From NCBI RefSeq assembly GCF_900102085.1, contig NZ_FMVM01000001.1, positions 310,001-374,000 on the forward strand: a stretch of DNA of 64,000 nucleotides. Direction: 5' to 3'. The position numbers were made by a program, and so were the translations under genes. This DNA is from Paenibacillus polysaccharolyticus. GTDB lineage: Bacteria; Bacillota; Bacilli; Paenibacillales; Paenibacillaceae. The notes below the pieces were generated by a model. The model searched no databases, was not told the DNA's origin, and saw nothing but the letters and a program-made list of their open reading frames with translations. Positions 29,131 through 39,715 of the stretch are shown here, piece after piece; within the stretch, counting starts at the first letter, position 1, and each line of letters begins with the position of its first letter.

Positions 29131-30336
29131 TTATCCAGTTTCCTTGCGTTTCTCCCGATTTCGGAATCGTTCATACCTCGCATAGAGGCGAGGAGATTCT
29201 TTCGTCAGAATAGGCCCAAGGACAGCCAGAATCAACACGTATAACACAGCGAAGGATTGAATGGATGCCATCAGACCTCCAGCCTTGCCGATGTTCGCCA
29301 TGATGATCGAGAACTCGCCCCGAGATACCAGGGTAAAGCCCACATTTAACGAGGCCTTGTTCGATACTCCAGCCATTTTTCCTGCAATCATGCCTGCACC
29401 GAAGTTACTCAGAATCGTCAGCACGACGGCAATCAGTGTCATCCCTACAGCTCCACCGAGGGAGGATGGCTCAATGGTCAGGCCAAAGCTGAAGAAAAAC
29501 AGGGCACCAAAAAAGTCTTTGAACGGCATAATCTGCTGCTCAATTCGGCCAACATGTCTGGATTCCCCAAGCACAAGGCCGATCATCAACGCACCGATAG
29601 CCTCTGCCACATGTAAGGTTTCCGAGAATCCTGCTACGAGGAAGAGCAATGTCATAATCGTAAGCAGGAATAACTCCGAGGACTTAATGTTCAATGCTTT
29701 ATCAATATATTTAATACTCTTCCTGCCAATAATCAGGAACAGTACAATAAACAGCAAAGCCGAGAGAGATACCAGCAGGACACTTCCAAATGAAGTTGCT
29801 CCGCTAAGCACAAGTCCAGTCAAAATCGAAATATGAATGGCAATAAACAAGTCATCAAACATAATCATGCCCATAATAATTTCTGTCTCTGGATTCGCGG
29901 TACGTTTCAAATCCACGAGCACTTTGGCAACGATAGCCGTCGACGAACTGGTCATGATCCCGCATACGACCATCGTTTCCTGTAGTGGCAGATTCATGAA
30001 CCAGCCCAGCAGCAAACCTGAGACAAAATTGAGAGCCACATAGAATATGCCACCGGTGAGGATGGCTTTCCCCGATTTTAATAACCGGGAGACCGAAAAT
30101 TCCAATCCCAGATAAAACAATAAAAATAAAATACCCAGCCTGCCCATAAATTCAATAAAAGACGAGCTTTCGATAAATCGTAAATCCACAATGCCAAACT
30201 GTGGTGCATGCGGTCCAACGGCCATACCGACCAGAATGTAAAATGGAATAACCGAAAATCGTAGTCGTGCAGATATTAATCCCGTAAGTGTAATCAGCGC
30301 AATGGCAACCCCCACTTCAAATATGAGCATATCCAT
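29131..30336 (-). CDS. khtU: CPA2-type cation:proton antiporter (KhtU-like)
   Basis: A 401-residue protein with 12 or so hydrophobic segments, matching the membrane part of KefB/KhtU antiporters (FLLFYLGLEFSVSRLL, CGIMTSSSTAIVAKVL, LMIGLVLGESRH, LVSRGEFSIIMANIG). In B. subtilis KhtTU exports K+ in exchange for protons, for example under alkaline or methylglyoxal stress. There is no cytosolic RCK domain in this chain; the adjacent KhtT-like gene supplies it. Only three bases separate it from khtT, which implies coupling. Confidence 0.88.
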   Translation of the reverse strand: MDMLIFEVGVAIALITLTGLISARLRFSVIPFYILVGMAVGPHAPQFGIVDLRFIESSSFIEFMGRLGILFLLFYLGLEFSVSRLLKSGKAILTGGIFYVALNFVSGLLLGWFMNLPLQETMVVCGIMTSSSTAIVAKVLVDLKRTANPETEIIMGMIMFDDLFIAIHISILTGLVLSGATSFGSVLLVSLSALLFIVLFLIIGRKSIKYIDKALNIKSSELFLLTIMTLLFLVAGFSETLHVAEAIGALMIGLVLGESRHVGRIEQQIMPFKDFFGALFFFSFGLTIEPSSLGGAVGMTLIAVVLTILSNFGAGMIAGKMAGVSNKASLNVGFTLVSRGEFSIIMANIGKAGGLMASIQSFAVLYVLILAVLGPILTKESPRLYARYERFRNREKRKETG

Positions 30337-30339
30337 ACG

Positions 30340-30846
30340 CTACATCCGCCCATCGGTCAACCATTGTTTGAGCTGCTTAAGCTGGTCACGTTCACCAGCA
30401 ACAACAATTGTCGCCCCACTGGTGAACACATACTCTGGCCCGGGGTTGAATTGTTTCTGTTTCTCTTTGTCAACAGCCGCCAGGATCGCCACACCGGTAA
30501 CCTGACGGATGTTCATCTCTCCAATCGTCTTCCCGATGCACGCCGCATGGGGTTCGATGCGTAGCCACTCAATCAGCAACCCTTCCAGCATAACTTCCCG
30601 TTCGTTCTGGAACTGAGGTTTATACGTCATGCCACCGACTATAGCAGCTACGGCTCTTGCCTCATCATCGTCAAGGGTTACAAGAGAGACCATATCTCCA
30701 AGATCTTCCGCTTGATCTCCAGATTCCATATGGAATAAATCACGCCGCTCATCATTATGAACCACGATGACAAGATGCTCCCCGCTGCGAGTATGCAGCC
30801 AGTATTTACGTCCAATGCCTGGCAGATCCGTTTCTTTAAAGTGCAT
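30340..30846 (-). CDS. khtT: KhtT-like regulatory subunit with RCK_C (TrkA-C) domain
   Basis: About 168 residues. The start HFKETDLPGIGRKYWLHTRS is typical of KhtT. The C-terminal half (about 90-165) is a TrkA-C/RCK_C nucleotide-binding domain (GKTIGEMNIRQVTGVAILAA, then VFTSGATIVVAGERDQLKQL). In the family it gates the antiporter in response to c-di-AMP and pH. GGGAGGTG sets the ATG at 30846, overlapping the end of the upstream GreA-like gene by 11 bases. It is a three-gene operon with khtU. Confidence 0.88.
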   Translation of the reverse strand: MHFKETDLPGIGRKYWLHTRSGEHLVIVVHNDERRDLFHMESGDQAEDLGDMVSLVTLDDDEARAVAAIVGGMTYKPQFQNEREVMLEGLLIEWLRIEPHAACIGKTIGEMNIRQVTGVAILAAVDKEKQKQFNPGPEYVFTSGATIVVAGERDQLKQLKQWLTDGRM

Positions 30847-31363
30847 GATTTGCACCTCCCTGAGTCAAGCCTTGCAGCGGATTTGGTTTCGCCTCATCAG
30901 CCTGCTCAAGCTCCTGCACCAGCTCTGAGCTTTGTTCAAAAGCCCATTGAATGTCTGCTATACGTATTTTCATGTCACCCGAAGGGGTAGAGATGGCTCT
31001 CATTTCGCCTTTGTTCCCCAGAAGCAGTTGACGTCCCACAGGAGAAAGGAATGAAATCTGTCCTTCGTCCGGGTCTGCTTCCTCTGGCATAACAATCGTT
31101 AACTTATCCGATGTATGAAAATCGACATATTCCAGTTCGATCTGACTACCAATCAGCACAACGGAACTTAACAGCTCATCCGGACCAGCAAGTAATCGCT
31201 CTACTCGGTCTGTATAGGCTGTTAATTGTTTATCCAGCAGTATACGCTCGGGATTACGCACGTCAAAATAAGCGTCAAGAAAAGTTCTTTTCTCTTCGCC
31301 CAGGGTCAACAGCTGACTCACCAGCATTTCTCTGCAATTGTCAAGTGGAGTCCTACGGTTCAT
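30836..31363 (-). CDS. GreA/GreB C-terminal domain-like protein
   Basis: About 175 residues. The segment from ~90 to 150 (DKLTIVMPEEADPDEGQISF, SPVGRQLLLGNKGEMRAI, STPSGDMKIRIADIQW) has the layout of the GreA/GreB C-terminal FKBP-like domain: an acidic lead, ISxxSPxGrxLLG, then SGDxxIxI. The N-terminal ~60 residues are helical but lack the family's coiled-coil length, so it is not a classical cleavage factor. AGGAGGTGAG precedes the ATG at 31363; a GTG four codons upstream is possible. It is first in the operon with khtT and khtU. A role in regulating the antiporter is inference. Confidence 0.65.
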   Translation of the reverse strand: MNRRTPLDNCREMLVSQLLTLGEEKRTFLDAYFDVRNPERILLDKQLTAYTDRVERLLAGPDELLSSVVLIGSQIELEYVDFHTSDKLTIVMPEEADPDEGQISFLSPVGRQLLLGNKGEMRAISTPSGDMKIRIADIQWAFEQSSELVQELEQADEAKPNPLQGLTQGGANHAL

Positions 31364-33142
<1,779 letters not shown>

Positions 33143-33176
33143 TTTTTTTCACCGCATTTTTAAATGATTCATACAA

Positions 33177-33241
33177 AAAGAAGCCTTACCTTCTCATGCA
33201 CGGTCGCCTAGCGGCCTTGTAGAGAAGAGGCTTCTTTTTTT
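33177..33241 (+). terminator. Terminator after gdhA
   Basis: AAAGAAGCC (33177-33185) pairs with GGCTTCTTT (33229-33237) around an inner stem (CTTCTC/GAGAAG), followed by a T run. It is also usable by the convergent acetyltransferase gene. Confidence 0.85.
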
Positions 33242-33255
33242 ATCGTGCAATATAC

Positions 33256-33717
33256 TTAACTATTGGAGATCCCGATCCCTTGATAATCTCTAGACATGAA
33301 CACATCTACTTCATCTTCATCATCCACTGTAAACCCAAATCGTTCGTATAAACGCTTCGCTGGACTTCCTTGCAACACGTTTAACGTCACACGTCTGCCC
33401 TTGACTGATTCCTGTTCGAGCAACATGTTAAGCACCTTTGTGCCTAGTTTCCTGCCCTGATAGTCTGGATCAATGTAGAAGTGCTCTAGCAAAAACTCTC
33501 CATCTCCCGGTTTTAATGACACACATCCAATTAACGTATCTTCCAGTTCCAACACTTGTGTATGTTCCGGCTGGAACGTATTGCGGAAACGCTCCCTCAC
33601 CCGAATCTCATCATAGCGCCCTAAACGCGTCAAATCATCATACAGCACCAAGGCCCGTAAATTAGCCAGCTGCTCCTGATCTTCCTGGGTAGCTTGACGT
33701 ATCTTGAATTCATCCAT
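33256..33717 (-). CDS. GNAT family N-acetyltransferase
   Basis: A 153-residue GCN5-related acetyltransferase. The acetyl-CoA loop is in DYQGRKLGTKVLNML, and the C-terminal RLYERFGF is typical. The substrate is unknown. GGAGGTAG precedes the ATG. It is a single gene, convergent with gdhA. Confidence 0.85.
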   Translation of the reverse strand: MDEFKIRQATQEDQEQLANLRALVLYDDLTRLGRYDEIRVRERFRNTFQPEHTQVLELEDTLIGCVSLKPGDGEFLLEHFYIDPDYQGRKLGTKVLNMLLEQESVKGRRVTLNVLQGSPAKRLYERFGFTVDDEDEVDVFMSRDYQGIGISNS

Positions 33718-33893
33718 GTTCTGCTACCTCCATTCGTGGTCAATCCCATGTTCTCTTACTCATAATACTCTTTTCATATTTTAACATAATGCATTTCATT
33801 GAAGTGACTTCCTTACAATGGTAAAGTGAAAATGACATGATTTTATCGTTACAATTGAGATCAGCAGGTTCTTATTATGATAAGGAAGTGTGT

Positions 33894-34748
33894 ATGTTGT
33901 CTAACCATTCTTTAAACCACATTGAACATCCTCATCTGCAAGCAGACTGCGAGCAGTGTTACGGATTATGTTGCGTGGCCTTGCCTTATGGCAAATCCTC
34001 TGACTTTGCTTTTGACAAGTCCAGCGGTACACCTTGTCCCAATCTGCGGGAGGACTACCGATGTGGTATCCACACCCAGCTCCGACAGAAGGGCTTCAAA
34101 GGTTGCACCGTGTATGACTGTTTTGGTGCAGGTCAGAAGCTATCACAAGTGACGTATGAGGACAGAAGCTGGCGTACCCATCCCGAAACGGCACGTGAAA
34201 TGTATGATTGCCTGCCTGTACTACGTCAAATTCATGAGCTGATCAGTTATATGAGAGAGGTTATGATGCGGCCCGATACGTCTTCGCTGCATGCCTCACT
34301 GGAAAAGGCCTATCCTGATGTAGCGCGTCTGAGTGATCTCGAACCGGCAGCTCTGCTACAGTTGGACATCACGAGCCATCGAGCAAATGTGAATACCCTG
34401 CTGATTCAGGCTAGTGAGATCGTACGTAGCAGTGCTCCAGCAACAACAAAAGCAAAAGGAAAACCCAAAGGCAAGAAACGCAGTGGAATGGATTTTCTGG
34501 GGGCTAACTTGCAAGGAGTAGACCTAAGAGGTACAAGCTTCCGGGGCGCGCTTATGATTGCGGCGAACCTGCGTAACGCCGATGTACGAAACGCCGATTG
34601 GATTGGTGCAGACTTGCGGGATACAGATCTTGGGGGAGCCGATCTACGCGGCGGAATTTTCCTGACACAGTCTCAGCTGAACGCTGCTATGGGAAGTGCG
34701 GATACCTTGCTACCTGACCATTTGAGTAAACCCTCCCATTGGCGCTAA
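33894..34748 (+). CDS. Cys-cluster (YkgJ-like) plus pentapeptide repeat protein
   Basis: 284 residues. The N-terminal third has a metal-type cysteine array: CEQCYGLCC, TPCPNL, YRCGIH and KGCTVYDCFG, as in YkgJ/UPF0153 zinc/iron-cluster domains. A helical middle precedes a Lys-rich linker (about 205-215). The C-terminal ~65 residues are pentapeptide repeats (GANLQGVDLRGTSFRGALM, NLRNADVRNADWIGADLRDT), which fold as a right-handed beta-helix. The fusion is unusual and the role unknown. The frame opens at 33837, but AAGGAAG before the ATG at 33894 decides the start. Confidence 0.75.
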   Translation: MLSNHSLNHIEHPHLQADCEQCYGLCCVALPYGKSSDFAFDKSSGTPCPNLREDYRCGIHTQLRQKGFKGCTVYDCFGAGQKLSQVTYEDRSWRTHPETAREMYDCLPVLRQIHELISYMREVMMRPDTSSLHASLEKAYPDVARLSDLEPAALLQLDITSHRANVNTLLIQASEIVRSSAPATTKAKGKPKGKKRSGMDFLGANLQGVDLRGTSFRGALMIAANLRNADVRNADWIGADLRDTDLGGADLRGGIFLTQSQLNAAMGSADTLLPDHLSKPSHWR

Positions 34749-34763
34749 AAAACGCGCACAATG

Positions 34764-34803
34764 AAAAATAGCTAGTCCTTCCACCGAAGGACTAGCTATT
34801 TTT
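34764..34803. terminator. Bidirectional terminator
   Basis: An 18-base perfect stem (AAAAATAGCTAGTCCTTC at 34764-34781 and its complement at 34786-34803) separates the convergent pentapeptide and ddh genes. Confidence 0.92.
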
Positions 34804-34832
34804 CTAAGACTATTTTACCGAACTAACTAAGA

Positions 34833-35810
34833 TTACAGCAGATCACGACGGAGATCCGCAGCGGATTTTGGAGAAAGGTGACCCAGCGGGATATCAAATA
34901 CCGTCTTCGCGCCTTTGTGTCCTTCTTTGCTCAAACGCTGCGCCGCACGTGCATATGCCACAAGTACACTTGCGGTGAACTCTGGATTGCTGTCGAGCTT
35001 CAGACCAAATTCGATAATTTGTTTTTGTCCGTTACCTGTAATTCCACTGCGAATAACGAAGCCACCATGTGGCATACCTGCATGCTCGGATTTCAATTCT
35101 TCTTCACTGATGAAGGTAACTGTCGTATCGTAGTCCGAGAAATAGTTAGGCATATTCACAATTGTTTCACGAATCTCATCCTGGTTCGCACCCTCTTCTG
35201 CTACCACATAACACTGACGCAGATGTTTCTCACGTGTGGACAATTCTGGTGTTTCACCTGAACGAATGCGGTCAATCACTTCTTCTACAGGAACCGTATA
35301 CTGCACGCCCGCTTTCACGCCAGGTACACGACGAATAGCATCGGAGTGACCCTGACTAACCCCTTTGCCCCAGAATGTATACTCTTTCCCTTCCGGCAGA
35401 ATAGATTGCGCGAGAAGACGATTCATCGAGAACAAGCCTGGGTCCCAGCCTGTTGAGATCACGCTTACATGTCCACCTTGCTCAGCCGCCGCATTTACAG
35501 CTTCAAAGAACTCAGGAATCTTTGCGTGAGTATCAAAGCTATCTACCGTATTAAACAGCTTAGCGATTACAGGTGTCTGCTCCGGCAAATCCGTCGCAGA
35601 ACCACCGCACAAGATCATGACATCGATTTTGCCTATGTACTGCTCAGCCGCAGAGATATGCTCAAAGCGAACTTCTGTACCTTCAGCCACCATTTGCTCT
35701 GGATTACGACGTGTAAATACAGCAACCAGCTCTAGATCATCATTCTGGGTAATTGCTTTTTCGACACCTTTACCCAAGTTACCGTAACCTACGATACCAA
35801 CTTTAATCAT
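34833..35810 (-). CDS. ddh: meso-diaminopimelate D-dehydrogenase
   Basis: 325 residues. It starts with the NADP-binding motif KVGIVGYGNLGKGVEKA. Family segments IDVMILCGGSATDLP, VISTGWDPGLFSMNRL and WGKGVSQGHSDAIRRVPGV line the substrate site. The enzyme makes meso-DAP directly from tetrahydrodipicolinate with ammonia and NADPH, giving a one-step branch of lysine and peptidoglycan synthesis. AGGGAGAGG precedes the ATG. It is monocistronic. Confidence 0.93.
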   Translation of the reverse strand: MIKVGIVGYGNLGKGVEKAITQNDDLELVAVFTRRNPEQMVAEGTEVRFEHISAAEQYIGKIDVMILCGGSATDLPEQTPVIAKLFNTVDSFDTHAKIPEFFEAVNAAAEQGGHVSVISTGWDPGLFSMNRLLAQSILPEGKEYTFWGKGVSQGHSDAIRRVPGVKAGVQYTVPVEEVIDRIRSGETPELSTREKHLRQCYVVAEEGANQDEIRETIVNMPNYFSDYDTTVTFISEEELKSEHAGMPHGGFVIRSGITGNGQKQIIEFGLKLDSNPEFTASVLVAYARAAQRLSKEGHKGAKTVFDIPLGHLSPKSAADLRRDLL

Positions 35811-35902
35811 GTTTAATCCTCTCCCTGTCTGAATCTTTTGTCTATAAGTCTATCTAAGGATATAACATAACATGTAACTTGTCAGGTTTCCAGATGTAAA
35901 TC

Positions 35903-35950
35903 AAAAATACCTTGCAGAGGGACAGCTTTAACGCTGTACCACCACAAGGT
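35903..35950 (-). terminator. Terminator after the lipoprotein gene
   Basis: On the minus strand ACCTTG (35950-35945) pairs with CAAGGT (35914-35909) around an inner ACAGC/GCTGT stem, followed by ATTTTTG. Confidence 0.6.
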
Positions 35951-35994
35951 GTGGGTAAATAAACAAGTTCATGAATAAAGATTCTATTTTGATT

Positions 35995-36570
35995 TTACGA
36001 CTCAGACCAGGTTAACGTGAGTTCAACGACACCTTCCTGACTCGCCAGTGCTCCACCGATCATAGACCATTCCTGCTTCGTATCCGGGTCAGTCCCTTGA
36101 ATAACAATATTTTTCTCATCAATCAGCTGTCCGGAGTCTGTCAGTTTCTTCTCTGTAAAATAATCCTTGTACAGCTTCGATACCGTCTTCATGTCCTGTT
36201 CCGTAGTAAAAATCATCATTGCCGATTTCTTCCCTTCAGTCTCTCCGGAAGTCGCTGTCGTAATCTTGGCATCGTCCGGTAACGGGAAATCTTTAGGCAA
36301 GTATTCCGGCATGCCTTCCGCCGCACTACTTTCATCTTTACTTGCGGAGGATTCCGAAGTGGCCGGCGTGGATGCGGCTCCTATATCTGTACCTGTCGCT
36401 GCTTCGCTTGTGTTTTCTGTGACAGCTGGCTCAGCGGTTCCAGATGTTGCTTCACTATTTACCTTCTCAGATTCACCTTTGGGCTCGTCAGCAGCACTGC
36501 TGCACGCACTTAAAGCCACCATCATAGCCAGCGCAGCGCAGGCCAGCAAAACTTTTTTCTTTTTCGCCAT
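35995..36570 (-). CDS. Lipoprotein of unknown function
   Basis: 191 residues. The lipobox LSACSS follows a short signal peptide. A long Ser/Thr/Ala/Glu-rich linker (about 25-95) leads to a compact C-terminal domain (PKDFPLPDDAKITTATSGET, IGGALASQEGVVELTLTW). The layout resembles the lipoprotein at 8838-9617 in having a disordered stalk and a small domain, but the domains differ. AAGGAGTG sets the ATG at 36570. No function is evident. Confidence 0.72.
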   Translation of the reverse strand: MAKKKKVLLACAALAMMVALSACSSAADEPKGESEKVNSEATSGTAEPAVTENTSEAATGTDIGAASTPATSESSASKDESSAAEGMPEYLPKDFPLPDDAKITTATSGETEGKKSAMMIFTTEQDMKTVSKLYKDYFTEKKLTDSGQLIDEKNIVIQGTDPDTKQEWSMIGGALASQEGVVELTLTWSES

Positions 36571-36703
36571 TAAAATCACTCCTTCTAGTTGTTTTATTCT
36601 TCCAAATCACATTCGTTCCTCAGAAGTACGCTTCTATATGCAGCTTGAAAATCCCCCCTTCGTTTAGTCGAACTCCATTGTCTGCTGAATAACGTGTACG
36701 CAT

Positions 36704-36811
36704 CTACGGTATGTCAATCCAGATGACTGACAACGATAACACCGTCAAAGATATCAGACAGCTTATTGCAAGGATCGATAGGAATCGGGTGATGACTTTG
36801 AACTTTTTCAA
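36704..36811 (-). CDS. 35-residue hydrophobic small protein
   Basis: A short frame starting at TTG 36811 with a very strong ribosome site (AAGGAGGAGGGG) just upstream and ending TAG at 36704. It encodes KKFKVITR followed by a 22-residue hydrophobic stretch (FLSILAISCLISLTVLSLSV) and IWIDIP. It could be a membrane peptide, a leader or a small exported signal. No homology could be checked. It lies alone in a 470-base gap. Confidence 0.4.
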   Translation of the reverse strand: MKKFKVITRFLSILAISCLISLTVLSLSVIWIDIP

Positions 36812-36971
36812 CCACCCCTCCTCCTTCTGTATCATTGAACAATTCAATTTATAATATATGTATGATTCAATCGTACCCAAGAAATGGCGGGATTGAAACA
36901 ATCCGGAGTCCAGTCCTTTCCCCAACCAAAGTCCAGTTCCTCTCCCCTACCTCTGAGGCGCAGGATAACGT

Positions 36972-37011
36972 AAAAAACCGTCTGCATCCCTTTATCGGGA
37001 TACAAACGGTT
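36972..37011 (-). terminator. Terminator after exonuclease III gene
   Basis: On the minus strand AACCGTTTGTATCCC (37011-36997) pairs with GGGATGCAGACGGTT (36990-36976), followed by TTTTTACG. Confidence 0.88.
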
Positions 37012-37040
37012 GTCAGGTTCTGTTTGCTAAGTGTGTGTTC

Positions 37041-37796
37041 TCACAGTTTCAGCTTAACGCCTACCGGGCAATGATCACTGCCCATGACATGACAGTCGAT
37101 ATAGGCTTCGGCTACACTTGGTGCAAGCTGATTGGACACAAGAAAATAATCAATGCGCCAGCCCACGTTCCGCTCTCTGACCTTAGGCATATACGACCAC
37201 CAGCTGTACACATCGGTTTGATCTGGATGCAGATGACGGAAACTGTCCACATATCCTGATGCAAGCAGGTCAGTCATCTTGCCGCGCTCCTCATCCGTAA
37301 ATCCAGAGTTGCCCATGTTTGGCTTCGGGTTCTTCAAGTCAATCTCTTGATGAGCCACGTTCAGATCCCCACAGATGATTACAGGTTTCGTCTGCTCCAG
37401 TTGCAGGACATAGGACCGGAAGCGGTCTTCCCACTCCAGACGGTAAGGCAGCCGGGTCAGATCACGTTTGGCATTGGGAGTATAGACATTAATCAGATAA
37501 AAGGCATCATACTCCAGCGTAATCATCCGGCCTTCCGGCTCGCAGTCCTCTTCCATACCGTAATACACAGACAAGGGCTTGATGCGGCTGAATACAGCCG
37601 TGCCGGAGTATCCTTTTTTGATCGCATAATTCCAGTACTGATAGACGTCTTCGCCCAGATCCATCTCGATCTGTCCAGCCTGTAATTTCGTCTCCTGAAG
37701 GCAGAAAATATCGGCCTCGCTTTGTTGATAATAATCCATAAATCCTTTATTCACACACGCTCGAAGTCCATTCACATTCCAGGACACCAGCTTCAT
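37041..37796 (-). CDS. exoA: Exodeoxyribonuclease III / AP endonuclease
   Basis: 251 residues of the ExoIII family, acting on abasic sites and 3' ends in base excision repair. The motifs are intact: KLVSWNVNGLRA, FCLQETKLQ (metal Glu), YTPNAKRDL, ICGDLNVAH (DxN), VGWRIDYFLVSN and MGSDHCPVGV (catalytic His). GAGGGGATG precedes the ATG. It is monocistronic with a terminator. Confidence 0.93.
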   Translation of the reverse strand: MKLVSWNVNGLRACVNKGFMDYYQQSEADIFCLQETKLQAGQIEMDLGEDVYQYWNYAIKKGYSGTAVFSRIKPLSVYYGMEEDCEPEGRMITLEYDAFYLINVYTPNAKRDLTRLPYRLEWEDRFRSYVLQLEQTKPVIICGDLNVAHQEIDLKNPKPNMGNSGFTDEERGKMTDLLASGYVDSFRHLHPDQTDVYSWWSYMPKVRERNVGWRIDYFLVSNQLAPSVAEAYIDCHVMGSDHCPVGVKLKL

Positions 37797-37923
37797 ATTC
37801 TCATCCCCTCACATCTCTCCAATATAACATGAGCCTGATTCACGGGACAAGACATCACATTATGGTGACAAGGACTGAGATGGGAGTTGAGTATGTGATG
37901 GACATGGAAATGGAAGACAGGGG

Positions 37924-38481
37924 CTAGTTGTCACTCTGTAGCTTCGAGAAAACAGCGAGATCAACGTATCTGCCCTTCTCAAACTCATGCTGCCGCAGCA
38001 GACCTTCCTGCTGGAACCCCAGCTTATGCAGTAGACGAATGGACGCCTCATTTCCCGGGTCCACCTTCGCTTCAATTTTGTTCAATTGCATCTGGTTGAA
38101 TCCAAATTCCAGCACAGCTCGAGCAACCTCAGTCATCACCCCTTTGCCCCAGCACGATGAAAGCAGATCATAACCAATCTCTGCGCGATGATGTTCCTCT
38201 TCATACCCCAGATATCCGCACGTTCCAATGACTTGATGAGACTGCTTATCTTCGATCATCCAGCGTAAACCCGTCTGTTGATTGAAAATCTTCTTATACC
38301 AGCTCATCTCATCCAATGCATCCTGTTCGGATTCGAAGGGTGTGAAGGGCATATATTCGACGACAGTCTCATCTGAGTACAGTGCCAGCAGATCCCCACT
38401 GTCACTGTCTGTTGCTGCACGGAGCACAAATCGCTCTGTTTCTATTTGCGGAAACGTGTCAAATGTAAATAATGTATTCAT
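37924..38481 (-). CDS. RimJ/RimL-type GNAT acetyltransferase
   Basis: 185 residues. It starts with the RimJ-like ETERFVLRAATDSDSGDLL. The acetyl-CoA loop is in LLSSCWGKGVMTEVARAVLE, and the typical NEASIRLLHKLGFQQEGLL follows. The substrate is unknown, possibly a ribosomal protein, an amino acid or an antibiotic. AAAGGAG precedes the ATG. Confidence 0.87.
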   Translation of the reverse strand: MNTLFTFDTFPQIETERFVLRAATDSDSGDLLALYSDETVVEYMPFTPFESEQDALDEMSWYKKIFNQQTGLRWMIEDKQSHQVIGTCGYLGYEEEHHRAEIGYDLLSSCWGKGVMTEVARAVLEFGFNQMQLNKIEAKVDPGNEASIRLLHKLGFQQEGLLRQHEFEKGRYVDLAVFSKLQSDN

Positions 38482-38608
38482 ACGTAATCTCCTTTACATG
38501 CAAAATCTCTTCCATTTATGTATGTTATAGTCCCTGTGTTATTTTACTACGTCAACTAGATCTAACCAAGTCATATAATAGAATGATCACAATGAGTTAA
38601 GGGGAGTG

Positions 38609-38642
38609 AAAAAGACCACCCCCTGGCTAATCGGGAATGGTC
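38609..38642 (-). terminator. Terminator after the beta-hydroxyacid dehydrogenase-like gene
   Basis: On the minus strand GACCATTCCC (38642-38633) pairs with GGGGGTGGTC (38623-38614), followed by TTTTTCAC. It lies 86 bases beyond the stop of the gene at 38728. Confidence 0.75.
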
Positions 38643-38727
38643 GCGAGTAATTTATAACTAATTTTAGATATTCGATTGAATAGATCAGCGCATTCATTCT
38701 TCAAGATAAATGCCCTCTATTGAATTG

Positions 38728-39591
38728 TTAACGCATCGTTTTCACAAGTGATGCTATATCTTGCTCACCATAACCAGCTTCTATAGCTTTATGAAACATG
38801 TTTTGCAAGAACAACGGAAACTCGTTATTCATACTCTTCTCACTTGCCTGTTCCATGAGCAGACCAACCGTTACCATGGACATCTGAAGAGAACTTTGTG
38901 GATTTTCGTATTTGGAATGTTGAATGACCTCACCTTCGTATTGAAGAATGGAGCCAATCATAGGCGAGACTCCAGCAATCATAGAACCAAAATCATCAAT
39001 ACGCAAACCATCAGACTCCAGAATTCGTGATGCGTGGAAGAATCCAAGATATGATCCAAACAGATAAGAGAGGAATGCCAGGTCAATTGAAGCAGCCGCA
39101 CTAACCTGTTCTCCGTAATAAGGAACATGACCTGCTAGTACACCGAGAACCGGCTTTACTTGATCAAAAGCTTCCATCGATCCAGAAGTGAAGATGGTTG
39201 CATGAGAGCCACCGATCTGGGTTGGGGCAGCCGCTATTGCTCCATCTATATATGCAGCACCATGGGTGTTTGCCCAGATTTCCTGCTTTTGAGCCTGTTC
39301 AGGACTTCCTGTAGTAAGTTGGATGAGCACTCGCCCCGACAAGGCCGCATGTACGTCTTCTACATCCAGTACTTCATATGAAGTCTTGTAATCAGACACA
39401 CAGATAATCGATATCTGACTAGCACGGATTGCCTCAGCTGCCGTAGATGTGAGTACTGCTCCTTTTTCAACGATGGAATCTGCCTTTGTAGCTGTGCGAT
39501 TCCATACGGTCACCTGATATCCCTTTTCCAGTAATGTTTGAGCTATAGCTCCCCCCATCGCTCCTAAACCAATAACCGTTACTTCATTCAT
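38728..39591 (-). CDS. NAD(P)-binding beta-hydroxyacid dehydrogenase-like (imine reductase-like) protein
   Basis: About 287 residues of the 6-phosphogluconate/3-hydroxyisobutyrate dehydrogenase superfamily. The nucleotide motif VIGLGAMGGAIAQTL opens the protein, and NRTATKADSIVEKGA indicates NADP preference by its Arg. The usual catalytic Lys position after GxxGxG-GxK is unclear, and the C-terminal half resembles imine reductases; this is uncertain. It starts at ATG 39591 behind GGGAGG; the frame extends to 39633. It is divergent from a WYL regulator that may control it. Confidence 0.82.
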   Translation of the reverse strand: MNEVTVIGLGAMGGAIAQTLLEKGYQVTVWNRTATKADSIVEKGAVLTSTAAEAIRASQISIICVSDYKTSYEVLDVEDVHAALSGRVLIQLTTGSPEQAQKQEIWANTHGAAYIDGAIAAAPTQIGGSHATIFTSGSMEAFDQVKPVLGVLAGHVPYYGEQVSAAASIDLAFLSYLFGSYLGFFHASRILESDGLRIDDFGSMIAGVSPMIGSILQYEGEVIQHSKYENPQSSLQMSMVTVGLLMEQASEKSMNNEFPLFLQNMFHKAIEAGYGEQDIASLVKTMR

Positions 39592-39715
39592 TATTATTCC
39601 TCCCAAAGTTTCTATATCACGAATCGAAGGCAACTCGTCTTGACTTCGAAATTAAGCATAATAGATAATAGTGACAAGTACTGGCATGATTATAAATTAA
39701 TTTTAGGGAGTATAT

